Positions 11,201 through 23,500 of a stretch of 64,000 nucleotides of DNA are shown piece after piece (the first letter of the stretch is position 1; each line of letters opens with the position of its first letter). The DNA is taken from the NCBI GenBank assembly GCA_037783415.1, contig JAZGTN010000071.1:1674001-1738000 (forward strand). Reading direction: 5' to 3'. The notes beneath the pieces are model-generated. The model was not told the DNA's origin. It saw nothing but the letters and a program-made list of their open reading frames with translations, and made no database searches. The stretch comes from Leptasterias polaris (lineage: Eukaryota > Echinodermata > Asteroidea > Forcipulatida > Asteriidae). The position numbers and the translations under genes are program-made.

Positions 11201-14200
11201 TTCTAAGCTTAAAAGCACCCTTTCAAGGGAACAGTGCGCAACTGCAAGTGATGATAAAAGGGCGGGGTTAACCCCTCTAAGATTCCATAATGTAATGATT
11301 ATTATAAACCGATTTTTTAAATTAATGATGCAGACATGTTTTGTGCAACTCAATAATAGCCAAAACGAGGCCAGAAAGAAAATAGTCTGGTGCCGCTTTA
11401 GAAAAAATAGGAAATATACAAGCAGCTTTTTCATTGTTTAATACAGCAAATCGGACAAAAATAGATGCAGTTTGAGGTCCTGTTGGTAAGTCAATGCGTC
11501 ACACGCGTGCATCTGCTGCGTCATGCAGGTCCAAACCTTTTCGCTATTTCCAGTTCCACAGCTGGCAAACATGTGTGTGTATTTTCACAATAATCCACCA
11601 ATTTCATCGCTCAAAGGCATTTTTTTTTATTAGAAACACTTATAATTCTGAGAAGACCTCGAGTCTTCGACAAATAATAATATTTAAAATAAAAGCCAAG
11701 TCCAATAAGGCAACCTTTCTTGCATAAATCCTCATACCAAAGCTAGCTTATTGCAAATCATAAACTTTATGGGCTTCTGGTAATCAGTGGAGACAGTTTG
11801 CTTGTAGTGGGCGTGGCTTACAGTTAAATTACGTCACACTTACGAACAGGATGGGGTTTTTTCCCTGACCAAAAATTCCCCTTTTCCCCTTTTTCTATTT
11901 ATAATGGTATAGCAGAACATGAAACAACCACTAGCGTTACAATGACATATACTTAATTTCCTAAAGGCAACCGATTTTCAATCTGCTCCAAGAACGGAGT
12001 GGTATTAGACACGTCAGAACAGTTTCCTCACATTTCACCAGACTATCAAAAATATTTGTACAAAGATTATAACTGCGGGGTCTAAACGTACGGTCCTTTA
12101 AACATTTTGCTGTGGCTGTACAGCTAGACTTGAGGGCGCGCTTCACGATGGCTGGAGTTTAGTTCTTGCATATTCAGTTAATACCGAATAAATAAACATG
12201 CTAACAATATTGTGTTTGTTGGGGTGTTTGTTTGTTTGTTTGTTTGTTTTTAATTAGTAAAGCCTTCATAATTTTGTCTGCAGTTTCTTTTCTTGTTTAA
12301 TGCCTGTTAATTACCACATTAGAGGTACAAGAAAGCAGAGACCAAATCCAAGTAAATCACTAAACAGTATTTTCTTAAATTTAATAATTTAAATTTTCGG
12401 TGGAGGGAGTCAGTATTGTTTTAATTAATTCACATAAAGAATAAATGTCCATGATTGCATCAAATTTGATTGCGGAAGCTTGATATATTAATCAGGAAAG
12501 ATTAATGCATTAGGTGGACTAGTGGGTAATTGAAGGACTGCCTAATGGATGGAAGGGACTGAAAACCCCAATCCACAAACAAGGCTCTGGTGTGAGGTGG
12601 GGTTCGAACCGGGGTCCACAGAGGTGAAAGGCAGGGACTAAAGAAACCACCGAGCCAACCTGATCCCCATCGGATCCGCAATCATACAATTTATTACGGA
12701 TGACTGGCGCTGTGATTGTAAGAACCACATCCAGTCAAAGTCATTAGAATGATAACATCAAGAATTAGAAGTAAAGGTACACAATTCCGGTCACTTAGTG
12801 TAAGTGCCCCCAACACAAGGAAAAAAAGCGTCATTGCTCACGTTGATTAGATACGCTTCAAACCAATCTCCTAGGGCCATATCTGATTGTCATCAACTCA
12901 AGCATTTTATCTGCCTGGAGACTCATTCACAAAATGTATAGTCCTCACGATTAGCTTCGAGAGAAATAAATAACAGCTAACCAATGCAGCTTTGAAGGGA
13001 CATCGTACATTACGATCTTAAAGTTATAATCTGAGATGTCCCATAGAAGTCACCGTAAAGTGAAAACCATGTGTAAATGTTGTTGTTGTTGTTGTTGTTG
13101 TTTTGGGTTTTTGGGGGGTGCGTGTTTTTGGTTTACTCTGACAAGAAACACAGGCTAGCTTCTTTCTTTGGTCGTGCATTTTGTCGAGTTCGGTTGTGCT
13201 GCGTACAAAGTCGTAGTTGTCCGGCGCTGGCATTACTCTAACCGTGGTTTTACTCAGTTGGGCTTTCAAGCTTCACGATTGTAGATTTTACAAAATAGTT
13301 AATGGGATTCGTTTTTCTCAATTGAAATATGACAATCGATTAAGCAAAATGATCCAATCAAATGTTTGACTATACTTCAATTCCGCGTGAATATAAAATA
13401 AACGCAGCGCCAAATTAATATTGGGCACATTGAAATCGTCACACATTTTTTCTGGTTAGTACATACAACCAAATATTTTACACAGCTCACTGAAGGTGTT
13501 TCAGTCAATGCCTTTCCAACACGTCATAAACTTAAAACCAGACACTTCTTGGTGATTCAAACAGTGTCAATCACACACCATTTTCAGCTTTCCAGTTTTG
13601 TATTAACCAATCTCGCCAAACATACCCGTATAACGGCGCAGCCATCATGATTTTTTCCTATAAATCAACTCAAAAATAGTCTGTTTTCTTGTTGATCTAA
13701 TGTGCAGTGTTGCTGTAATAACACGGGGAATTACAAGACAAAATGGTGGGAGACAATTGTATTGCATGACGTATCTATTATCATAAACTATATTGCAAAT
13801 TACAGTATTGCACTTATGTTTCCCGCTCAACATATTCCTGACAGCCAATGACCTCATCGACTTCTACAGTTTCGTGAGTCGCGTCTATAAGGGATGCGTT
13901 ACCATGGAGACAAACCAAAACTGATGTGCACGTTCCGGTCGGTATCGCAGCCGTAAATAGTACTGGAGGCGCGCCAACTATATTGATGCATTTTCATTAT
14001 CAACAAAACTATAATATTCTAAAGTTGTTAAGTATTTATTTAATTTGAGTCCCATTATCATAATTGCTAAAGAACAACGCTCCGATGAAAAAACTATTCA
14101 ATGCCAATTTCAAATCAAGACAAAGTTAAAACAAAAAACCTTGGACCTAGAATCTGTCAATATATGCAACCATCAGAGCTACTTCTAGTCGACGTAATTG

Positions 14201-16880
14201 CATACAGAGTTTAACCCATATAGTAATTGACTAAGTATCGGGTAACATAAGGCCGAAAAACAACCTTCATTCTCTCGCAAAAAAAATGTACGTCATTACT
14301 GAAAAAACACACAATATTTTCCACACCTTATACGGTACGTACGTTTAAATTACAATGGTGCATACTGTATTATAGAGGACAATTCACTACGTCCTTCATA
14401 CTGATATCAATTTCATGAAATGTTTATCAACATCTTGGGGCTCCAGAATAATTGATATTTTAATATGTGATTTATCATTCTGAGTTTGCAAAGTATCAAC
14501 ATGATTTTTTAGAGAAACATTTTTATGGGATAGTATCTTGACTTCTTTTTGACTTCAAAGCATTAGATTTCACACCCTTCTGATGATTGAAGCAGATTAA
14601 TGCCAATAAGGTCATTCACGAACGCCGAGTCAAACATATCACGGCACTCAGCACACACTCCCGATACCATAATCAAACTGTAAACAGCAACTGAAGTATA
14701 ATTTCGATCAAAAGAGAAACCCCGTAGCAGGTGCTGTTCAGAGTATGTCATCAACGATTTAATATTCCGATGCGTCAAGGGACCCCGTATAAAAATGTTC
14801 GAGTGCATGGACAGCATAATAACGGCCGAAGAATTTGAAAGCACGTGGATATAATGGATGTGTGTATGGCTTTGCGCAGCCCGTATCAACCAATGATAAC
14901 GATCTATCCGTCCGTGCTCCCACCGAACTCATCTTGAGATTGTGCCATTCCGGAATCAAGTCTTCTCTGATCGACCTTTCGGTCTGCATCTTCAAGGCTG
15001 TGCCGCCGTACGGGTTGATCAGGCAACCATTCGGCCTGGGATGTCTACTTCAGGAAGTTCAGCTACGAATGCGTGTAAGACTGCAGCAACCATACAGCAT
15101 TGACGAAAACCACCAATAGCGTATTTCTAACACGTGACGTTGTATCCAGTTGCTAAATGCGCGGGAAACATACGAAGACGTGCTCTCTCAGTTGTCTGGT
15201 TTTGCATGTTGTACACAACCTTAAACAGTTTGAGACAGTCATGATGAAACGCGAGCCAGTGTCAACTCTGAAATACAATATACCTTGAGAGGGATCAGCG
15301 AACGACTTCGGTCGAAACGAAACTACGTCTTGACGTCTTGTGTTAATTTGAAAGCCAATACCGACCAGCGGATCATCCTTCAAAACCATCATTATACCTA
15401 CAACTACGAGCAATGTTGGGCAAACGTCTCCATTGCACTTGATTGTTTTCTTTATACATGTACATGAGGTAAGTTATAGTTGTGTATAGTTTATACGGGT
15501 GTTCATGAAACTCGTTAGGTTTGCCCTTGCCCTAATTACCGCCGGTAATTAAACAGGCTTCCTCTCGCCGGTGCACTCTGGGACCGGCACGCTTGATTGA
15601 AAGCATCCAAACTTTACACCTTTCCATTCTGTCTAGTACTGTCTCCAGACGCAGAAACCTCACCTCCTATATATCTATATTCATGGAAATCGGTGAATTG
15701 ATTGTAGACTGCGGGTGAGCGGTTCTCTACGAGTATTCTAAAATTAATACTCCCGGCTTATTATTTATGGATAAAATCACCTCGGATGGTACAGTTAGAA
15801 GAACACGGCGAAGAAGAGCGCAGTTTTCTTGCATTGGTCTTGCAGCCATACCTCCAACGCACTGTACACCTAATTGGTGAGTACGTAACATTAAAGAGAG
15901 TCTTAATAATTCTCGAAAAAAAAGTTTCTTATTAAACTTTTTATGACGTTTACACCAGAACAATACTAAAAATTAAAAAAATCTGATAACTAATCAAAAT
16001 CGTGAAAATATCGCTTGTAAACGGAACAGATTACAATTGTTAATTATAGATTGTCGCAATTGATATAAACCCGTTATTCATAATTAACAAAACAAGTAAG
16101 CTTCCAGACTTGAAGGTATTATACAGGATTGGTAGAGCTCACTGACAAAACAGTCGCACACAAAGTTCATGTTTTATGTGATTAACCATGAAATAACAAA
16201 CCTGTGAAAATTTCAGCTCAATTGGTCGTCGAGGTCACGAGAAAATAGTGAAAAGAGACCTTTTTTGTTTTTCAAACATCGAGTTTATTATCACGCGTGA
16301 TAAAACAAATTGTTTTACTCATTTCTCAGAAACGATAGCATATAATAGGCAGAAACATTTTAAGGAACCCTTTCTACCATTACTTACTTCAAATCATATA
16401 AGTTATGTGTGAATCTGTGAACATTTGTGTTTTTCGATCTTACCAATAGTAAACATTTTGTTCCCTTACCAATCATAATACCTTTAAATGTTTCCCCACC
16501 CCACGGAAGCAGTATCTGATGCCGTACGCAAGCTGTGAGAGATAGACATTGCTCAAGACGTGTTCGTCTGTCAGGTCTCCCGTATACACAGTCTATGGGA
16601 GTATGAGTACCCAATCACTGTACAGGCCCCAAGCTATTTTTTTTCACACCCCAGCCTTGATATGATTTCAATTAATTTAATGGGGGAAAAAAGTCAATAC
16701 GGCTGCTCTGTTGATACAGTCACTAAAGAATGTAATTAGGGGCCTTATGGATTTTACAGCTCTATCCGAATAAAGCCAAATCCTGGACAATGCCCGTGAG
16801 TTCATTAGCAGTTGTCTGGTGTTTGCAATGTTTAATATCCTAAATAAACAAGTCATAATTGCTCTATACTTGCTAAGACA
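11201..16880. other. Intergenic stretch without recognised genes
   Basis: Only short open frames on both strands, with no family resemblance and no convincing exon chain. It contains simple repeats ((GTTT)n near 12225-12250, (TGT)n near 13078-13102) and the SINE at 12528-12720. A GC-richer patch at about 14830-15120 is open on both strands for ~80-95 codons but was not recognised. Confidence 0.5.
12528..12720 (-). repeat. tRNA-derived SINE (third family)
   Basis: On the minus strand it reads GGTTGGCTCGGTGGTTTC (A-box-like) and, after CACCTCTGTGGACC, CCGGTTCGAACCCCACC (B-box-like). Copies of the same family lie at 50490-50850 (-) and 59985-60170 (+). Confidence 0.75.
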
Positions 16881-17641
16881 AAGTATACCTTAGATTTTTT
16901 TTTTTTTACAATTTGATTGTTTTAATCCTATACAAATGTAGATATATATACAATAAAAATAACCTAAGTAAATTCAATTTCCAAAGGTGGTACGTTTTTG
17001 AGATATCGCCGAAAAAACTGGAGCAGTTTATGTCTTAAAAGAGATGACACAAACATTCTTTATAAAAAAGTGCACGAACTATATAATTTGCTCGAGAAAC
17101 TTATTATGTTAGATGACTCGCGAGACTTTCCATCGTTAAAATTAAATTCGCGTGTAAACTGCATATGGCTCTGAATACATCGGACAAAGGAATTGACCGT
17201 TAAGAGACAAAAATACGCAATTTGATTATTTCTGCCCCCCCCCCCCCCCGAGGTATGTTATAAATGGAAGGTATACGTTTGGTAATCACTCTTGGCAATA
17301 AAAAAAAAACCTATTGGCTATAAAAGCCTACATCAGCTTTCGATAAAGCATTTTGAGAAACATTTCACTTCTAAGAAATGTGGTTATTTAAAAAGATATC
17401 AGTTTGAATGAGTATTGAATCTGAGAAACGTTTCTGTCAGACACGTTTCTCAGATTGTGTATTCCTATTGGGGAATATTCTTCCTGCGTGGACATATTCG
17501 CTCCGGATTTTCGGCGATATCTCAAAAAACGCGACTACCTTTTGAAGTGAAATTTCACAAATTAGTTTTATTGTATATTATTATCTACATTTATATATGA
17601 TTAAAACAATCGAACTTTTCCAAAAACCAAAGGTGTACTTT
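16881..17641. mobile_element. Non-autonomous element with very long (~180 bp) inverted repeats
   Basis: The left arm starts AAGTATACCTT and the right arm ends AAGGTGTACTT. Both carry ATAAATGTAGAT-type, ATACAATAAAA, GGTAGTCGCGTTTTT-type and GAGATATCGCCGAAAA blocks in opposite orientation. A palindrome TGAGAAACGTTTCTG...ACGTTTCTCA lies at about 17430-17457. No coding capacity. A single arm occurs at 7064-7290. Confidence 0.75.
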
Positions 17642-18309
17642 AAAGAACGAATACAACCTTCGCTTACTGTATTCACCACAAAGGCATTTCGAATGATTTC
17701 CGATGAACCCCCGGTGGAGATAAAATACCCGTCGGGTCGGGGCCTGATGTGAAATAGCCGCTGACTTGCCGTTGGTTTGGGAGACTAATAAGTGTAATGG
17801 CAGTGAGTGCGTATCGGCAAGTTCCGGCTGTGCTTTTGGCACAAACATGGTCATTGAAACATCTGCCATATTATTCAATATATATTTACCCTGTTGTGCT
17901 AAATAGAATTAAGAAACGAAATATCCATAACTTTCTCTTTCCCCTGTTGTCAAAACGACCTTGAATTCTGAGCGAAGGCAAAGAGACAAATTTAAATAGC
18001 ATGATTTTTTGTAAATAAGTGCATCCGTATTTCCCCCTCGATATCCGGCAGCGTTAGCTTCAATAACAATTTGAAATGTGCGTCCTTGGTGTGACTGCCA
18101 ATGAAACCAAAATTAAAGAGTTAGCGATTTATTATGAGTTCTTTCATCAGCACATGTTCACAATTTCTTACAAAACGTTATAAAACACAGTCAAGTTCAA
18201 TGTACGCTTTATAGTACTATAACCAGTATAATTCCATCATTGCACTGGAATTCACTTCCGACCAAACGCAAAACAAAGAGTACGGAGCTCCAAAAGTGCC
18301 ATACCATGT

Positions 18310-18725
18310 ATTGTTATCTCCAGATAACGTGACAATTTATCTCGTGGGACGACTGTGTTATAGAAGTCGACTTACTGTGATAATGTTTTTATCTTGGGAC
18401 GACTTACCAAAATTGTATAGAAGTTGACTTATGATATTGTCTTATTATGGGATGACTTACTAAAACTGTATGGGGGTCGACCCACCGTTACTTTGAGAAA
18501 AATGTCTTGGTGAGATAAGTTGACGTCTAAGTTTCATTAAAACGACATAGTAACATAAACTTTCAGGACAACTCGACTCATTCCATAAAATAGGTCGACT
18601 TGGTGACATAAGCTATCAGGACAACTCGACTCATTCCATAAAATAGGTCGACTTGGTGACATAAGCTATCAGGACAACTCGACTTATCCCATAAAATAAG
18701 TCGACTTGGCGAGATAACTCTTGTT
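18310..18725. repeat. SalI-rich tandem and inverted repeat array
   Basis: The right part (about 18560-18720) is a 53-bp tandem repeat containing GGACAACTCGACTCATTCCA and TAGGTCGACTTGGTGA, about three copies. The left part carries the same GTCGACTT and GGGACGACTT words more diverged, partly in the opposite sense. The array is thus a mix of tandem and foldback structure. Confidence 0.75.
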
Positions 18726-18729
18726 GTCA

Positions 18730-19955
18730 GGACAAGTGGTGTGGCTTTCCCCGGGCTTGGTATAATACCATGCCATGAGATGAACCAAAATACACGGACA
18801 ATATTTTCATTGGTCTTTCTGGGAGAGTGCGTTGCATATACGACGTCATAAACTTAAACAGCGACTCCCCCACGTTTGTCAAAGGACACAACTTTTCATT
18901 GGCCGAGGGGTGGCGCTCACGTTACGTACAAAGGTCACCCACATCAGGTGGTCACGTTTTCGGAAAAAACGACAACAAAAACCACTTTGTCTTGCTAGGG
19001 TATTTTGTGAATGCGCAGCTGAGTTTTGTGTGACATTTCATTCAACAGTATTTTAAATCGAAATATTATATTAAGATACAATAGTGTCTAGTTAATAATA
19101 ATAATACTACAACATTAATTGTAAAGCGCCATTTATCTATGATCAAATATTTATTCCGTCTTGCTGGTGAAAGATAAGCAAATACCTATATTCAAGATAC
19201 TTAGATATTCAAAGTATACTGAATATGCAATTAGGGAGAAACAGCTTTCTGTAAAAAGGGATAAATTATCAAATTATTCGCAACATTTCAGACATTCTCT
19301 TCCTTACTTTGTTCTAATGTGTGTAAATGGGAAATGGCACTGGGCTGTCGTATATAATGCGACTATAATTATTATTTTACGAACACGAAGCGTGTGTCTT
19401 TTGGGACTCCTGAGGCCCTGGGGCCCACTTAGCGTTTTTTTATCAACACATTTTTGATTCGGAATGCATCTCAAAATGAATTAGGTCGTCATTTGTATGA
19501 TTGATTTATCGTGGTGATTGAGCACTTGGGGGTATCTCGTTGGTTTCCACGGCAACATGAGGCCAGTATTTTTCATTAACATAGTTCCATCGGTCTATGC
19601 TACGTGTACACGCAAAAATGTGTTGTGGTTCGTGATTCGGTTTTTAAGAGATCCGTCAACTTTGGTTTGTACGGGTAATCCTCCCTGGTTCCCTCTGAGC
19701 TAAACGTTTTCACAGCCTGACGAGAAACGTATATCCAATGCGATGTATGCCTATCTGGTTTCAAATGAAGTTCCTTTCCCTCGGGCCGACTTCAAAAAGA
19801 GCTAAATATTGATCTAAATCTCTTAATTGCTGAAGCAAAACGTGACAATACAAATCACTATAATGGTGACACTAAACTGATGAATCGTACTCCTCTGTGA
19901 AATTGAGCTCTGATTTTTTTTTAGTAAACGTGTGTGCGTATTGTGCCCGTACCTG
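18730..19955. other. Intergenic sequence, no gene seen
   Basis: No recognisable coding block or repeat family. Short open frames only. Confidence 0.5.
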
Positions 19956-19956
19956 G

Positions 19957-20102
19957 GGGCCTTTCTCAAACCTCGGCTTGGGCTCCATATCCGGCTTGGG
20001 CTCCGTTAATTTGTTTTGCTACAGCGTGTATTTGCACGCGGTGGTTCGAACATCAGACGGAGTCTGGAGCCAGAGCCCAAGTCGAGGTTTGAGAAAGGCC
20101 CT
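19957..20102. mobile_element. Foldback MITE, ~45-bp inverted ends
   Basis: The left end GGGCCTTTCTCAAACCTCGG and the right end CGAGGTTTGAGAAAGGCCC are inverted repeats that continue into GCTTGGGCTCC/GGAGCC.AGAGC. The element is about 146 bp with no coding capacity, 0.5 kb upstream of the urea transporter start. Confidence 0.8.
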
Positions 20103-20160
20103 AAAGGACATGGCGTGCGATAAAACAGTGACGTCATATTCTGAGAAGGGTCTTTTGGAA

Positions 20161-20334
20161 TAGACCTTATGCATGTGACGTCATTTGAGTAGGGCGCCCT
20201 CACCTAGAGGTCAAAAGGAAGATGCTCATTGGCCAGTCTTGTGCGCCGCGCGTACAAATCAGCGCGTTTCCATTGTTTCATCATCAGTTTACCTCTAAGA
20301 TGGCGGCTTGGTGACGTCAATGCATAAGGTCTAT
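20161..20334. mobile_element. MITE upstream of the urea transporter, carrying two CRE palindromes
   Basis: Reverse-complement copy of the element at 7974-8150. The inverted ends TAGACCTTATGCA and TGCATAAGGTCTA flank TGACGTCA at 20176-20183 and 20312-20319. An AAGATGGCGGC (YY1-like) word lies at 20297-20307. A third TGACGTCA at 20129-20136 lies just outside. It ends ~245 bp before the transporter ATG. TA duplications may flank it. Confidence 0.85.
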
Positions 20335-20579
20335 AGACGCATGTATTGGTCGCGTATTTTGTAAACATCCTGCGTGCTCTCCTCAACACTGTCTCACTAG
20401 GTACTGCACTGCCAGTGGTGGGCCCATCCCATGCCGATAAAGCTGATACGAATCTGAATGGTTGTACATTTACTTTCAAAAGTGTTGAAACTGTGATACT
20501 AAAAAATTTCCCGATTGTTCCATTCCCAGGAATCTGGCGTTGTTGACGATTCAACAAGAGCCGCGAGTTAACCGTGTGG

Positions 20580-23500
20580 ATGGAAACAGAACTTGGGAAC
20601 GGTGAAACGAGTGAGGCGAAGACCACCATGGCCCGCCTCGTCGGCTTCACGGCTTACTTTACGGGGACCGTGGAGCCGCTGGACCAGTGGGTCGCGACGA
20701 AGCCGTGCCCCCTACGATTCCTGAACGCGTTCTGCCGTGCGTTCGGCCAGCCCATCTTCTTGAACAACCCAATCAGCGGGGTCATCATCATGATAGCTTT
20801 GTTCGTCCAGAACCCCTGGCAGGCATTGTGTGGTGTTTTGGGACTCGTAGTGGCCCAGCTGACTGCCATGGCGATGAGGCAACCGAGAGGGGACGTGGAT
20901 AGCGGTGGGGTGGCGTTTCAGGGTCTGCTGACGGGGCTGGTGATACCGGCGTTGACCGGTCTCCTCGACTGGCAGGTCATGATATTGCTACCGGTCATCG
21001 TATTCGCTATATTTAGGTTTGTGTTTTGTATTATTTGGTGGTCGTTTGGTTGATTCTGCTTGGTCGTTTGTTGGTTTGCTCTTTCTCAGAAAGGCGGGGA
21101 GGGCTGGGACTGTCCTTCACCACACAACCCCTTGCATGCGCTACCATCACTGATGAGTGCTGAGGCTAAACTATGTGCCATGTGTACAACATAATACGTG
21201 TATATCAGCCAATGACCAGGAGGTCTTCTTATGTCCGTTAGTGTATAAAACGAACGTCATGCCGCGATATATATACTTGATTTATATCGCTATTATTACC
21301 AACGAATCGCTCATCGACTGTTCTTGGTCTTGCTCAGCAATGTTTGTTGTTAAAACGAACGTCATTCCGTGATGTATACACAGTTTACATCTAATTGCTT
21401 TTCATTTTGTAGCAGTCAGCCCCAATCCAACGCTACACCTGTCCCAAGGCATTGAATATCAATAACAAATAATTGTACATTTGACTTCTATTTAATCAAT
21501 TTAAGGGAGTGGTGACCTTCCCAAGCTTTTAGACTTGATTCAATTCGCGAGGAACTCATAATTATGCATATACAATAAGGCATTAATTGTCCCTGAAAAA
21601 ACAACGACTGGAATTAGACTGCAGATCGAAATCTTGCTCACTGGGCTAAAGACGATTAGCAGAAGAAGAAAAAAACCTGGTTAGCAAAATACAATTTACC
21701 AGCCAAAACACCATGGTAATGTTTATAGTTAGTGACTGGTCCCCTGTTCAATTTGCTTAGCTTAACAATTTACTAAGAATCATTTTATTTTTAACCATTC
21801 CGTGAAACTATGGATTAAATTACAGATTACCTGGCTGGGGACCGGTCACTATGCCACTTTAATACAGCTATGTGGCTGGTAACCCATTTACGGTATTAAG
21901 CAGAGACTCGTTTCCAGCACTATCCTATGTGGGTCTCCCTAAAAATAAAAACGATCTGGTTGAAAGTTAGAGAAAACACTTTAATGCGATTTATGGTGTA
22001 CAGTATGTATAAATTTTTCATTTAACTGCCCAGAATAAAACCGGGTTCTTGGTTGGATTACACTAATACAGGCAACTGGGTCTCGGGCTACGTCCAGGTG
22101 CCGCGCATAATTGTACTTGCTTCGAAAACCAAGTGTGGCTGCTCAAACCGAGCTACAGTACTTCACGTGTGTCATATGGCACACACTCAGCACAGTGCCA
22201 GAGGCCACTGACTGTTGATGATGCATGTCACAATGCCGCTATAACGCGACTACCGTTGCCTGGTTCCCTCAATAATTATACAGTGACAACAAGTAATCCC
22301 ATCACTTAAAGGAACCACACTCTTTTCACTAACAGCCTCGGTTTGGCCACATTTACCTAGTAGTAGTACGGCAAGAAAACTGATGGGGTGCACCAATGTA
22401 GGGACAAGGAAACCCGGACGAAGTTCCCGTCCATCAATATTAGTGAAAGAACGGGGGAATTGTGGGCGCTAAAAGATTATTGTTTGTTAGGGGTGTTTGT
22501 TGTTTGTTCGGGGTGTTTGTTGGGTTGTTTGTTTGTTTGTTTGTTTGTTTATTTGTTTATTTGTTTGTTTGCTGTTTTTAATATTCTTATTGCTATAAGG
22601 ACTATGTAAGTCTCGTTCGAAACTCTTTTTGGAACCTTGAATTCTTGCGTACATTGCTTGTTTAAAACCTTGCACTTTTTGTGCAGGTGTACCTTAAAAG
22701 GGGCAGAGAAATCTTAGATTTCTGCGTGCTGAAGCAACATCTATAACATCAAGAGAATATTAGGCGATCTAGGTTGGAGCAGACTTATCCTATTTTCTTT
22801 GCCTTTCCTAATGGAACTATAATCGTATTATAGCTTACTTACAGTGCCCCGCTACCACAAGAAATCACCACATTAAGAAGTGTGTTTTTCTCCGGTGTTT
22901 TTTCTGTCCCTACATGTCATCCAGGCTCAACTGGCTTCAATGCGCTCAGTGCTTAAACTAGCTAACCAAGACACAAGATATGTTTTTATGGTGGGCCTCT
23001 TTGTAGGTGGCAGCATACATACAAACTTGACATAAATTGACTTGGGCTGGACTTGTACCTGCTATCCAACTATGTTGAATAGTTATTATGTAATTGTATC
23101 TATAACCCCTCGACCATCAAAACAGAGAATCTCTATACAATGAGAATATATAGTTGGCACAAATCCATTTTTGCCTGTTTGATTTCACATTTAATGATTT
23201 TTAAATATTACTGCTCCTCTAGTAACATTTTCAGTAGCTTCAATCATATTGATTCTTTTAGTCATTCAACCCCCACAGCGTGTTCCTCTCCAGTGCACTC
23301 GGCAATCTCCTCGGTCAGTGGGGCATACCGGCCTTCAACCTACCCTTCAACGTGGCCACGTTTCTCTTCATAGCTTCTTCCGGGCCCGAGCATCCATACT
23401 TTCGGCCCGTACCTCCGGGACCTCAGGAGGTGATACTGATTGTGCCCAACGGTACAGAACAACCGATCAACTGGCTCATGGTGGGTACTTTTTAACTTTA

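Noticed and set aside
19509..19703. A possible extra upstream exon of the urea transporter
   Set aside because: Open but without family similarity; the transporter is complete from 20580 and the frame upstream of it has a stop at 20544.
20204..20650. Minus-strand 148-codon open frame
   Set aside because: It spans the CRE-bearing MITE and the antisense of the urea transporter start exon; no resemblance to a protein family.
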